A DNA stretch of 6,506 bases, taken from Verrucomicrobiota bacterium (lineage in GTDB: Bacteria > Verrucomicrobiota > Verrucomicrobiia > Verrucomicrobiales > Akkermansiaceae). The translations under genes and the position numbers were made by a program. Within the stretch, counting starts at the first letter, position 1; each line of letters opens with the position of its first letter. This document shows, in pieces, positions 1 to 5,273 of the stretch. The DNA is taken from contig JAPLUJ010000547.1 in assembly GCA_026397695.1 (NCBI GenBank), positions 1-6,506 on the forward strand. Direction: 5' to 3'. The notes beneath the pieces are model-generated. The model was not told where the DNA came from. It ran no database searches and saw nothing but the letters and a program-made list of their open reading frames with translations.

Positions 1-32
1 AACACTAACATTTCTCCCATGGCGGGACTCAT
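1..32 (-). CDS. Possible start of a leftward gene, truncated by the window edge
   Basis: An ATG at 32-30 on the minus strand opens a frame reading MSPAMGEMLV up to the window edge. A purine-rich AAAGGAAA lies about ten bases upstream and could serve as ribosome binding site, which is unusual here because most genes in the window lack one. The SD-like bases overlap the 3' arm of the hairpin at 44-70. Ten codons are too few to name a product or prove that the frame is coded. Confidence 0.25.
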   Translation of the reverse strand, partial: MSPAMGEMLV

Positions 33-38
33 CTTTGT

Positions 39-75
39 GGTTTCCTTTCGTTGTTGTTGTTGTCGAAAGGCCACC
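39..75 (-). promoter_or_regulatory. Leader hairpin with a TTG/CAA triplet loop
   Basis: CCTTTCG (44-50) and CGAAAGG (64-70) form a perfect 7-bp stem. The 13-base loop is a TTG triplet run (CAA on the minus strand). After a 2x2 mismatch, GGT/ACC (39-41 and 73-75) extends the stem. On the minus strand the 3' arm carries the SD-like AAAGG of the possible gene starting at 32, so the hairpin could limit its translation. The structure is seen directly; the regulatory role is inference. Confidence 0.35.
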
Positions 76-110
76 GCGCGGCGGCCCCACCCGGGAACCT
101 GGCGGTGGCC
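69..110. repeat. 9-bp inverted repeat
   Basis: GGCCACCGC (69-77) is repeated in inverted form as GCGGTGGCC (102-110), with a 24-base GC-rich spacer. It lies between the terminator at 143-188 and the possible start at 32, so it would be in the leader of that leftward gene. It shares two bases (69-70) with the neighbouring hairpin, so the two structures could be mutually exclusive. Confidence 0.3.
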
Positions 111-142
111 GGAGTGGGGGGAAGGGGAGGGTTTTGAAGGCG

Positions 143-188
143 GAAAAACAGGACGCCCGCGCCGATCACTGGTGACCGGGCGCGCGTC
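143..188 (-). terminator. Intrinsic terminator for leftward transcription
   Basis: GACGC (152-156) pairs with GCGTC (184-188). After a two-base bulge, GCGCC (159-163) pairs with GGCGC (179-183), and TCAC (166-169) pairs with GTGA (172-175) at the tip. On the minus strand the hairpin is followed at once by CTGTTTTTCC, a short T tract. Stem strength plus T tract fits a Rho-independent terminator for transcripts coming from the right. The nearest annotated gene upstream ends at 430, 240 bases away. Confidence 0.5.
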
Positions 189-429
189 TCGGGTTTGGGG
201 GTATTGTCAGGACGGGTTGAAAGCGGGGATCGCCTCACCTATCCGGGAAATGGATGGCAGGATATGACGCGGGCAGGCAGGTTCAGGGACGAGCATGCGG
301 CGGGGGACGCCACATCAGTATATAACTTTGAAAGCGGACGTGTTGCGCGGGCGGCGCGGCGGGGGACAAGGCTGTGCACCGGGCCGGCTCTCCGAGTCAG
401 TCACGGGGAGCCGATTATGCTTCTTGAAT
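189..429. other. Intergenic stretch, no convincing gene
   Basis: No reading frame here looks coded. It holds a weak AT island (TATATAACTTT near 319-329) in otherwise very GC-rich DNA; on the minus strand this reads TATACT, a possible -10 without a clear -35. A transcript from there to the terminator at 143 would be roughly 180 nt, so a small RNA is possible, but no known RNA family is recognised. Confidence 0.4.
385..413 (-). terminator. Hairpin just downstream of the 430-762 gene
   Basis: CGGCTCTCCG (385-394) and CGGGGAGCCG (404-413) form a 10-bp stem with a nine-base loop. One pair is G-T when read on the plus strand and A-C on the minus strand. It begins 17 bases after the stop codon of the leftward gene. 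No T tract follows, so it may stabilise the mRNA 3' end or terminate weakly; only the inverted repeat itself is certain. Confidence 0.3.
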
Positions 430-762
430 TCATCGGAATGCTTCTATGAGCAGTAATATAGAGTAAACAATCGTCACTCCGATGATCGCAGCCCAGCCGA
501 GAATGCTCCAGACACGTCCTCTAGGATGTCCTCGATTTGGGATCTGGCGACAAAAAACTCCCACCCACCGCAAGTCACCGGGCGACTTTGGACGAAACAT
601 GCGTCCAATCACAAAGGGCCTCGTGTCGAGCTTGCTGGAGTAACTGGGAAAAAACGATCCATGCCAGTTCTCCGGCTTGCGCCACTCTGCCTCATTGATT
701 GCCTCCTGTCCAGACGTCGTGCCCGGTGGATTGCAGAGCAGGTCACTTAAGTTCTTCTGCAC
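430..762 (-). CDS. Small C-terminally anchored membrane protein, possibly DUF5808-like
   Basis: 110 residues. The N-terminal 80 or so are soluble and contain EAEWRKPENW and SSKLDTRPFVIGRMF. This resembles the W-x(n)-Y-S-x-x-D-x-R-x-x-V pattern I remember from DUF5808-type small proteins of PVC bacteria, but the match is loose. Residues 84-109 (VWSILGWAAIIGVTIVYSIL onward) form one strong transmembrane helix ending in a short basic tail, so the soluble part would be held at the membrane by its C-terminus. The start is a GTG at 762; a stop lies four codons upstream in frame and no ATG precedes the conserved-looking core. It sits downstream of the 871-1086 gene on the same strand, separated by an attC-like hairpin. 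Function unknown. The composition is convincingly protein-like, though homology was not tested. Confidence 0.6.
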   Translation of the reverse strand: MQKNLSDLLCNPPGTTSGQEAINEAEWRKPENWHGSFFPSYSSKLDTRPFVIGRMFRPKSPGDLRWVGVFCRQIPNRGHPRGRVWSILGWAAIIGVTIVYSILLLIEAFR

Positions 763-848
763 GTCAAAACTCTACCGCCGGGTGAAGGCATCGAGTCGGG
801 GGTGAAATTGTGGGGCTCATGCCGGTCGGTAGGAGTGTCTTGTTGGAC
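763..848 (-). repeat. Bulged imperfect hairpin, attC-like
   Basis: CTACCG (772-777) pairs with CGGTAG (827-832), CC (778-779) with GG (824-825), GGCAT (787-791) with ATGCC (819-823), and GAG (793-795) with CTC (816-818). T826 and C792 are unpaired and a seven-base bulge lies at 780-786. The outer ends are GTCAAAAC (763-770) and GTTGGAC (842-848), the latter being GTCCAAC on the minus strand and fitting the RYYYAAC box of integron attC sites. The opposite box deviates from GTTRRRY. A long imperfect stem with an extrahelical base, placed between two tiny genes on one strand, is the attC layout. An unrelated interspersed repeat or mRNA 3' structure is an equally open reading. Confidence 0.35.
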
Positions 849-870
849 GGTCTTCTCTTCATTTTCTCTG

Positions 871-1086
871 TTATGACTTTGGCATGCCACCTTCGGCCAT
901 GCCCTTTGCAACGGTATGCAGCACCCCAGACAATATAAACAAAACGAATAATGTCGCCACGGACTTCCAAAGAATCGCGCTTTCGGCCTCAAACCAAATT
1001 GCCGCAATCACAGAAAGAGCGAGGGCCACTCCTAGGGAGACACAGGCAAGTGCTGAGATACAGATCAATTTCTTAAGATCTTTCAT
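871..1086 (-). CDS. Small two-helix membrane protein, unknown function
   Basis: 71 residues starting with ATG at 1086. Two hydrophobic helices are clear: about residues 7-31 (LICISALACVSLGVALALSV onward) and 38-62 (AILWKSVATLFVLFILSGVL onward). A short acidic link (FEAES) separates them, and the tail AKGMAEGGMPKS is hydrophilic. The basic N-terminus (MKDLKK) predicts a cytoplasmic N-terminus and hence both ends inside. No Shine-Dalgarno is visible. Upstream is the presumed intron end; downstream on the same strand is the attC-like hairpin and then another small membrane protein. I recognise no family. Such two-helix peptides can be holin-, toxin- or immunity-like, but nothing here decides between these. 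Confidence 0.6.
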   Translation of the reverse strand: MKDLKKLICISALACVSLGVALALSVIAAIWFEAESAILWKSVATLFVLFILSGVLHTVAKGMAEGGMPKS

Positions 1087-1117
1087 TATGATGTGAAGGT
1101 TTATCTATCTATCGTCC

Positions 1118-1190
1118 ATTGAGGTAGGGACACCGGTTACCCGGTGCCCCCCTCGCAGATCCCGGCGTGCGGAATTACCGCACCGGGCTC
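1118..1190 (-). ncRNA. Group II intron 3' end (domains V and VI), remnant
   Basis: Read on the minus strand, 1190-1157 is a 34-base hairpin beginning GAGCCCGG. The upper stem GTGCGG/CCGCAC has a five-base loop, a two-base GC bulge lies on the 3' side, and the lower stem CCCG/CGGG closes it. This is the size and layout of group II intron domain V with its AGC triad. It is followed by a second hairpin, CACCGG-GTAA-CCGGTG (1131-1146), flanked by G-rich and CCCTACC strands; the A in CCCTACC is a candidate branch point, as in domain VI. The element would end in AAT near 1118, fitting the usual AY terminus. The whole resembles 3' ends of bacterial group II introns from memory. No reverse transcriptase or 5' end is found to its right, so this is a fragment. 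The basal pairs of domain V are imperfect. Confidence 0.5.
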
Positions 1191-1256
1191 CTCAGGAATG
1201 CGCGCAGGTGGAACCAGCACCGACGCAAAGTGCCTGAAGCCGATTCCCTTTGCAAG

Positions 1257-1275
1257 CCGGTATCAGATTTACCGG
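1257..1275 (-). repeat. Perfect 6-bp hairpin at the end of the broken small gene
   Basis: CCGGTA (1257-1262) and TACCGG (1270-1275) are perfect inverted repeats around a seven-base loop. The hairpin overlaps the stop codon of the shifted reading frame of the 1269-1459 gene remnant. No T tract follows on either strand. Confidence 0.3.
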
Positions 1276-1459
1276 ATGCGGACACTTTCAAGAGTCACGG
1301 GAAGCGCTATGATCCGCTCATCATGCAGCGCGGCGGTTGACGGGTGACGATCCACTTGTTCCTCAGGCTAACGATAAAGCCGCCCCAGTTGAAGACCACG
1401 ACAGGAGCGGCAAGCGCCAGGAGGGAGAGTTGGAGAATGGACAGGTCGGCGGGCATCAT
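1269..1459 (-). pseudogene. Small membrane protein gene, probably frameshifted
   Basis: From ATG at 1459 (a second ATG follows at 1456) a frame of 50 residues runs to TAG at 1307-1309. It opens with a hydrophobic helix (LSILQLSLLALAAPVVVF, about residues 6-23) followed by NWGGFIVSLRNK. After RNK the frame turns into an unlikely basic/proline tail. In another frame, from 1352, the sequence reads DRHPSTAALHDERIIALPV and stops at 1269-1271. From memory, small PVC-type membrane proteins carry a block like NWG-x(n)-RNK-x(n)-DRH, so RNK and DRH probably belonged to one protein and the gene lost its frame between about 1352 and 1358. An intact 50-residue product remains possible. Neighbours on the strand are the intron tail downstream and an empty stretch upstream. 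Confidence 0.4.
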
Positions 1460-1706
1460 GGATGGATTGCAGCCTGCAAGGGTATCAGGCCGCGGAGTGC
1501 GATGCCAGTGCGGAATGCTCTCCGGAATGATCGCGGGACGCTCTAACCGGGACGGTGAGGCAGGCAGGCTGCGAGGCCCGTGCGGGGGCCGCGAACGCGA
1601 TTCATTCTATCAGGGTCAAATGTGACCGGGTTCAGGTTCGCCATGAATACTGGACGCAGCACTAACGCCACACACTGCTAGGAATCAGAGAGAATGTGAT
1701 GGCAAA
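1460..1706. other. Intergenic stretch without a recognised gene
   Basis: No frame on either strand looks coded. A small GC hairpin, GGCCC (1575-1579) with GGGCC (1586-1590) around a six-base loop, sits roughly midway. It could mark the end of the leftward PEP-CTERM gene, which stops at 1707, but it has no T tract. Confidence 0.4.
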
Positions 1707-2696
1707 TCAGCGTTTCCGGCGAGTCAGCATCATCCCACTGGCGAGCATCGTAAGGACGACCGACGTTGGTTCAGGGATTGGGACACTGGCAACACGGAAC
1801 CCGATGAAGGCGTACTCGAGAAACGGGTCGAAGCCGAAGCTGGACGAGGAGGCCAGGGCGAGGCCGCTGACGTTCCAGGAGCCCGCACGCACCCCGCGCG
1901 ACGCGTAGATGACGGCGTCGTTCCATTCCACAACGTTACCGCCTTGGTCATTCGTTCCATACGCGCTGTCCGAATTCGCGCCGTAGGCTCCAACATCCGT
2001 CAACGCCATGCCGGGATAGCCGACATGATCGCCATCATAATAATTCGCCGAATTTGCCACTCCAATCGTGTTGCCGCCCAGCGCGTCGCTCTGCGTCGGA
2101 TATCTCCAGTAGCCACCGACACCGGCACCGCCCTTGTTCGGATCGTAATACGCCGCTTTATACCATTCGTCCTCACTGGGAATCCACACCGTGGCTCCCG
2201 CGTTCTTGGAGATGCTCACGTCGCTGGTCGCCCCGTTGAGAGGGTATGCCCCGCTTTCCGTGGTGCCGACAGTCTGCAACCCGGTTGGCTGGCCATTATG
2301 CATCCAGTTGCAGAACCGCGCCGCATCAAACCAGCTCACGTAGGTGATAGGCTTATTGCCGCTGCCCGGATTCACCGTGTATTCGTATGCGCCGGAAACC
2401 CCACCTCGCGAAATGCCATTGATGTAGCTTTCGGTCATGCTCGTGCTGTAAAGCCCGTAAGTGTCCGTCTTGGCCACCGCGTTGAGGAACTCGGCGTATT
2501 GGCTGATGGTCGTCTCGTTCCTCGCGATCTGATAGGCGTGGGAAACCGCGCCATAAACGCTGCCGGTGGCAGTATCCGCTGCATTTCCGGGATTGCCGAC
2601 GGGCACATAGGCGATGTTCACGGCCAACGCCGGGGTGACGAGTGAAACGCCAGCCAAAATGGCCAGACCGAGGGATGAGATGTGGGGATGTTTCAT
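1707..2696 (-). CDS. Secreted FGE/SUMF1-fold protein with PEP-CTERM anchor
   Basis: 329 residues. Residues 1-25 are a Sec signal peptide (hydrophobic core LGLAILAGVSLV, cleavage after TPALA). The mature part follows the formylglycine-generating-enzyme (FGE-sulfatase) fold: NETTISQYAEFLNAV (substrate-side start of the domain), ITYVSWFDAARFCNWMH, VWIPSEDEWYKAAYYDP, GNVVEWND, RAGSW (270-274) and GFRV (299-302). The C-terminus has PEP at 308-310, a short hydrophobic helix and RRKR, a PEP-CTERM sorting signal, so the protein should be exported and processed by an exosortase. True FGE needs a cysteine pair near the RGGSW block; here that block is RAGSWNVSG and the only cysteine is in RFCNW. It is therefore very unlikely to make formylglycine and is better seen as a surface or matrix protein using the fold for binding. 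No clear SD precedes the ATG. Confidence 0.88.
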   Translation of the reverse strand: MKHPHISSLGLAILAGVSLVTPALAVNIAYVPVGNPGNAADTATGSVYGAVSHAYQIARNETTISQYAEFLNAVAKTDTYGLYSTSMTESYINGISRGGVSGAYEYTVNPGSGNKPITYVSWFDAARFCNWMHNGQPTGLQTVGTTESGAYPLNGATSDVSISKNAGATVWIPSEDEWYKAAYYDPNKGGAGVGGYWRYPTQSDALGGNTIGVANSANYYDGDHVGYPGMALTDVGAYGANSDSAYGTNDQGGNVVEWNDAVIYASRGVRAGSWNVSGLALASSSSFGFDPFLEYAFIGFRVASVPIPEPTSVVLTMLASGMMLTRRKR

Positions 2697-2955
2697 GACA
2701 TTTGGCTAGGATTGCAATACCCTTCTAGCCGCTCCTCCCCAAGTGGCAATGACCATTATTGCCAATCTGACGGTTATCGGACCATCAGGGTAACCGATTT
2801 GCCGGTCGAGGGCGGATTCTACTGCATGCCCGTCGGCATGGCGGCGTTAGATTCGCGGGTGGGTAGGCGAGTAGCATCGCCCCGGCATGGGGGGCTTCAA
2901 AACCGACGAAACCTGTTAGAGCCGCCGGGACGATGACCGCCGTCGCGCATCACTG
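2697..2955. other. Upstream region of the PEP-CTERM gene with several inverted repeats
   Basis: No coding frame is convincing. Near the gene start lie three inverted repeats: GGCTAG/CTAGCC (2704-2709, 2725-2730), TGGCAAT/ATTGCCA (2744-2750, 2758-2764) and CGGTTA/TAACCG (2771-2776, 2791-2796). Further right are a tight hairpin CATGCC-CGTC-GGCATG (2825-2840) and GCCCC/GGGGC (2879-2883, 2891-2895). The last lies 60 bases past the TM2 stop codon and could end that leftward transcript, though without a T tract. The first three could be operator or leader structures for the PEP-CTERM gene. Confidence 0.4.
2744..2764. promoter_or_regulatory. Operator-like inverted repeat upstream of the PEP-CTERM gene
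   Basis: TGGCAAT (2744-2750) and ATTGCCA (2758-2764) are a perfect 7-bp inverted repeat with a seven-base spacer, 48 bases upstream of the ATG at 2696. The half-site spacing of 14 bp centre to centre is compatible with a dimeric regulator, but no regulator is identified and no promoter hexamers could be placed with confidence. Confidence 0.25.
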
Positions 2956-3357
2956 TCATGGCCAGACATCCTGGTTGCGCGCGTCCACCTGGTCGTTGAG
3001 GGTGCAGAAATCATAAAGCCAGCCGAGCCCAAGCAGGCCGCCGGTGAGGAGCCACAGGAGGCCGGTGCCCAGCTTTCCGAGATACATGCGGTGGATGCCG
3101 AGCGGCCCGAGGAAGGTTTGCAGGATCCACGCCACCGAGTAGTCATAACGACCCGCACGGTAGCGGCGGTTGGCGGCGTCATCCATGCCCGGGATCAGAA
3201 ACAGGTCTACGATCCAACCGATCCCCAGCAAGCCGAGGGTGAGCAGCCAGATCACGCCGGTCACCGGCCTGCCATAGTAAAACCGGTGGGCCCCGGTGAA
3301 GCCGAAGAACCAGAAGAGATAGCCGATGACCTTGCTGTGGGTGGGCGGGGCGCGCAT
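2956..3357 (-). CDS. Twin TM2-domain inner-membrane protein
   Basis: 133 residues from ATG at 3357. It consists of two TM2 modules in tandem. Module one (about residues 8-56) has GFTGAHRFYYG, then a hydrophobic GVIWLLTLGLLGIGWIVD helix. Module two (about 74-121) has GPLGIHRMYLG, then GLLWLLTGGLLGLGWLYD. Each keeps the G-x-H-R-x-Y-x-G turn and the terminal W-x-x-D of the TM2 family (PF05154). Four membrane helices are predicted, with a basic linker (NRRYRAGRYD, 63-72) between modules. The reading frame stays open to 3579, but that extension lacks conserved features and crosses a repeat, so the ATG at 3357 is preferred; no SD is seen. TM2 proteins have no single known biochemical role. No operon partner is close by. 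Confidence 0.85.
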   Translation of the reverse strand: MRAPPTHSKVIGYLFWFFGFTGAHRFYYGRPVTGVIWLLTLGLLGIGWIVDLFLIPGMDDAANRRYRAGRYDYSVAWILQTFLGPLGIHRMYLGKLGTGLLWLLTGGLLGLGWLYDFCTLNDQVDARNQDVWP

Positions 3358-3752
3358 GGGCGGTTCATAACAGGAACGGCCCCGGATGCGATGGCAATGT
3401 TTGGCGGGGAGGTGAGCCGGGCGACCGGCAGATGGTTGAGTGGTGGAAGCTTTGGAAATTGAGAGATTCGCGGGAATTGACTCGCCATGCCGGGAGGCGG
3501 GGTGATAGACGTGGGTGTGATTGGCAGACCGCTCGATATATTGGGCGGGCCAACAGCTACACGATCTTCGCCAAAACAATCATATTCCCCATTCAGATAC
3601 GCTTATTCTTACTGCTGAGACACTGCGGGCATACGGAAATCAGGAGACGACAAACACAGTATCCAACCCACAGGAACCGCCCATTTGCACCGCATCATGA
3701 CTGCCACAACACCAACCCAGACTTGGCCGTCCACCGCCCGTTCGTAGGCTGG
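3358..3752. other. Divergent intergenic region between TM2 and Abi genes
   Basis: About 395 bases between two divergent genes. Neither open frame crossing it looks coded. It contains the left copy of the 23-bp repeat (3387-3409). On the minus strand TTGCCA (3391-3396) and TGTTAT (3366-3371), 19 bases apart, make a possible but widely spaced promoter for the TM2 gene. The AT-richer part 3570-3620 (CAATCATATTC, CTTATTCTTACT) is the likeliest place for the rightward Abi promoter, but no clear hexamer pair stands out. Confidence 0.4.
3387..3409 (+). repeat. 23-bp repeat, left copy
   Basis: Starts TGCGATGGCAATG and ends TTTGGCGGGG, and is identical over 23 bases to 5144-5166 in the same orientation. 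This copy is intergenic, 30 bases upstream of the TM2 start, and includes the possible TTGCCA -35 element on the minus strand. Chance identity at this length is negligible in 6.5 kb, so this is a dispersed repeat or a duplicated gene end. Confidence 0.75.
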
Positions 3753-4595
3753 ATGGGCCGGGACATACATCTCGTGTCAAAATTCCGAATTCCAAACCCA
3801 GTGGCAGCGGTAGTGGGCCGTGAGCTTGGCACACATTACTACAACCACACGCGGTTGAATGCCCTCTTTGCAGAGTTTGGCGCGCCTGGAGACCCTCCCG
3901 AAGGCAACTGCGTCGACAAATGCACTGCTTGGCTCAAGCGTGCCAATGAAGACGCCTCTGTGGATTCGGCGTCCTTGCTTGGTGGTGTTCTTCAAGATTT
4001 CATGGAAGTGGACTCGGCATCCCCTGATTCTGAGATCGGGCGGAAGCGGGAGTGCGTCCGCCAGACTCTTGCCAAGCACGGCCTTTCCTATTGCTCTGGC
4101 GGCTTCATCATCGGTACTGGTATCGGCACCCCAAGCCGTACGTTAGATGCATTGCTCAGGGAGCGCGATTTCGCTTCTGTCGAACAGGAGTTCACGCGCG
4201 CCCTCATTGCAGTGGATGCTGACCCGGCAGCGGGGGTAACCGCAGCCTGTGCCATTCTTGAAGCCCTCTGCAAGGTCTATATCCATGACGAACAATTAGA
4301 GATGCCCTCTGAGCAAACCATCAAACCACTATGGGCCGAGGTTCAAAGGCATCTCGGACTTTCCCCGGCTTCAATCGAGGACAACGACCTGCGCAGGATT
4401 CTATCCGGGTTGATTTCCATTGTGGACGGTCTAGGCGCGTTCCGCACCCATACTGGATCCGTTCACGGTCGCGGGCGTCTGCCATACCGACTTCAGCCTC
4501 GACATGCGCGCCTTGTCATCCATTCCGCTCACACCCTCGTCAACTTTGTTATCGAGACATGGGATTCTCGGAAACGACCAAAGGTGTCCGGCTAA
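3753..4595 (+). CDS. Abortive-infection family protein (Abi C-terminal domain)
   Basis: 280 residues from ATG 3753; a GTG at 3774 giving 273 residues is equally possible. The N-terminal part has VAAVVGRELGTHYYNHTRLN (17-36), then FAEFGAPGDPPEGNCVDKC and WLKRANED, ending in LLGGVLQDFME. This is the usual opening of abortive-infection proteins that carry PF14355. A middle stretch with DLIRERD-like charged helices (about 135-200) leads to the C-terminal Abi domain: LRRILSGLISIVDGLGAFR, HGRG (238-241), PRHARLVIHSAHTLVNF, and a basic tail. R231 and H238 form an Rx6H pattern like that of HEPN ribonucleases, so an RNA-cutting effector that halts phage-infected cells is plausible (inference). Open frame extends upstream to 3432 but without family features. 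The next gene starts 58 bases downstream on the same strand and may be co-transcribed. Confidence 0.8.
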   Translation: MGRDIHLVSKFRIPNPVAAVVGRELGTHYYNHTRLNALFAEFGAPGDPPEGNCVDKCTAWLKRANEDASVDSASLLGGVLQDFMEVDSASPDSEIGRKRECVRQTLAKHGLSYCSGGFIIGTGIGTPSRTLDALLRERDFASVEQEFTRALIAVDADPAAGVTAACAILEALCKVYIHDEQLEMPSEQTIKPLWAEVQRHLGLSPASIEDNDLRRILSGLISIVDGLGAFRTHTGSVHGRGRLPYRLQPRHARLVIHSAHTLVNFVIETWDSRKRPKVSG

Positions 4596-4653
4596 CAATC
4601 CAGACTATCCAGTCCCGGTGCCCGCCCCTGGTTTCCGTCCGCCCGTTCACGCC

Positions 4654-5273
4654 ATGCAGCCATTCACAGTACATTGGTCGCCGGTTCCACACGCTGCCGA
4701 GGACATGGCGCTGTTCGCCCTGTGGCCGTCACCGGTTAACGATGACGTGTGCTTCCGTGAGGCCGGTTTCACGGACTTCGGCGACGGGAATGAGAGTTGG
4801 GATGAGGATGCAGATCGCTTGCTCACGCGGTTGCTTGAGGTGCTGTGCGGCTACGGTCAGCCGCATCTGATGAGCGAACCGGCTATGAGGCGGCAGGCGT
4901 GGTGGCGTCGGGTGTTTGCCAAGACCAAGGCCGAGGCCTTTGAGCTGCGGCAGCAGATTGAATTGCCGATCCAGTGGGACAACCTGCCGGATTGCATAGT
5001 GGGTTTTGGGGAATCCGGGACTTCGCTCCGCACAGGCAGCGGCCATCACATTTTCTGGATCACGCTGCCGGAGCATGATGCCGTGCCGTTCCCCAACTTG
5101 GTCAACCGGATCGCCGCCTCCCATCCCGTAGTCCGCACGGACCTGCGATGGCAATGTTTGGCGGGGGGGGGGCTGGCGATGGCCACGTTCCCATGCCTGA
5201 TTACACCCATAATCCGGGACCGGAGAATCAGCATGGAGCAAAGCCTCCCCAAGCCTGTGAGCTCACCCCATGA
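4654..5273 (+). CDS. Hypothetical protein, frame disrupted at a G10 tract
   Basis: From ATG 4654 about 170 residues look genuinely coded: MQPFTVHWSPVPHAAEDMAL at the start, an acidic patch DFGDGNESWDEDAD, a basic tryptophan-rich AWWRRVFAKTKAEAF, then GSGHHIFWITLPEHDAVPFP and SHPVVRTDLRWQCLAG. It is soluble, with no signal or membrane helix, and belongs to no family I know. At 5163-5172 ten consecutive G follow. As written the frame then runs antisense through the neighbouring gene to 5625, which is unlikely. With one G fewer it stops at 5200. With one more or two fewer it reads GDGHVPMPDYTHNPGPENQH and ends at 5271-5273, which looks the most natural; I used that end. Causes may be sequencing error, slippage-based phase variation, or damage by the 23-bp repeat. 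It follows the Abi gene by 58 bases and may act with it. Confidence 0.5.
5131..5142 (+). repeat. Small hairpin adjoining the right 23-bp repeat
   Basis: GTCCG (5131-5135) and CGGAC (5138-5142) are inverted repeats separated by CA, ending one base before the 23-bp repeat at 5144. The left repeat copy lacks this hairpin, so it may belong to the gene rather than to the repeat. Confidence 0.3.
5144..5166 (+). repeat. 23-bp repeat, right copy, running into the G10 tract
   Basis: Identical to 3387-3409 in the same orientation. Here it lies inside the 4654 reading frame, where it encodes RWQCLAG, and its terminal GGGG merges into the ten-G run 5163-5172. In the left copy the same register would read MRWQCLAGR and then stop, so the repeat could be a duplicated gene end instead of a mobile repeat. 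Confidence 0.75.

Noticed and set aside
19..449. Two plus-strand frames of about 80 residues in the left end
   Set aside because: Arg/Gly/Cys-rich translations of GC-rich DNA with inverted repeats and a terminator; no motif and no SD.
1620..1650. GGTTCAGGTTCGCC resembling a tRNA T-arm
   Set aside because: No acceptor or anticodon arm can be built around it.
1944..2645. Long plus-strand frame opposite the PEP-CTERM gene
   Set aside because: An antisense shadow: Ile/Arg/Val-rich and without motifs, while the minus strand has signal peptide, FGE motifs and PEP-CTERM.
3358..3579. N-terminal extension of the TM2 protein
   Set aside because: It crosses the 23-bp repeat and intergenic DNA; the TM2 module starts right after ATG 3357.
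3432..3752. N-terminal extension of the Abi protein by 107 residues
   Set aside because: The extension is Arg/His-rich without family features, while the family's usual start matches residues just after 3753.
4504..4653. Upstream extension of the 4654 gene from an ATG at 4504
   Set aside because: It overlaps the well-supported 3' end of the Abi gene in another frame and is proline-rich and featureless; ATG 4654 is preferred.
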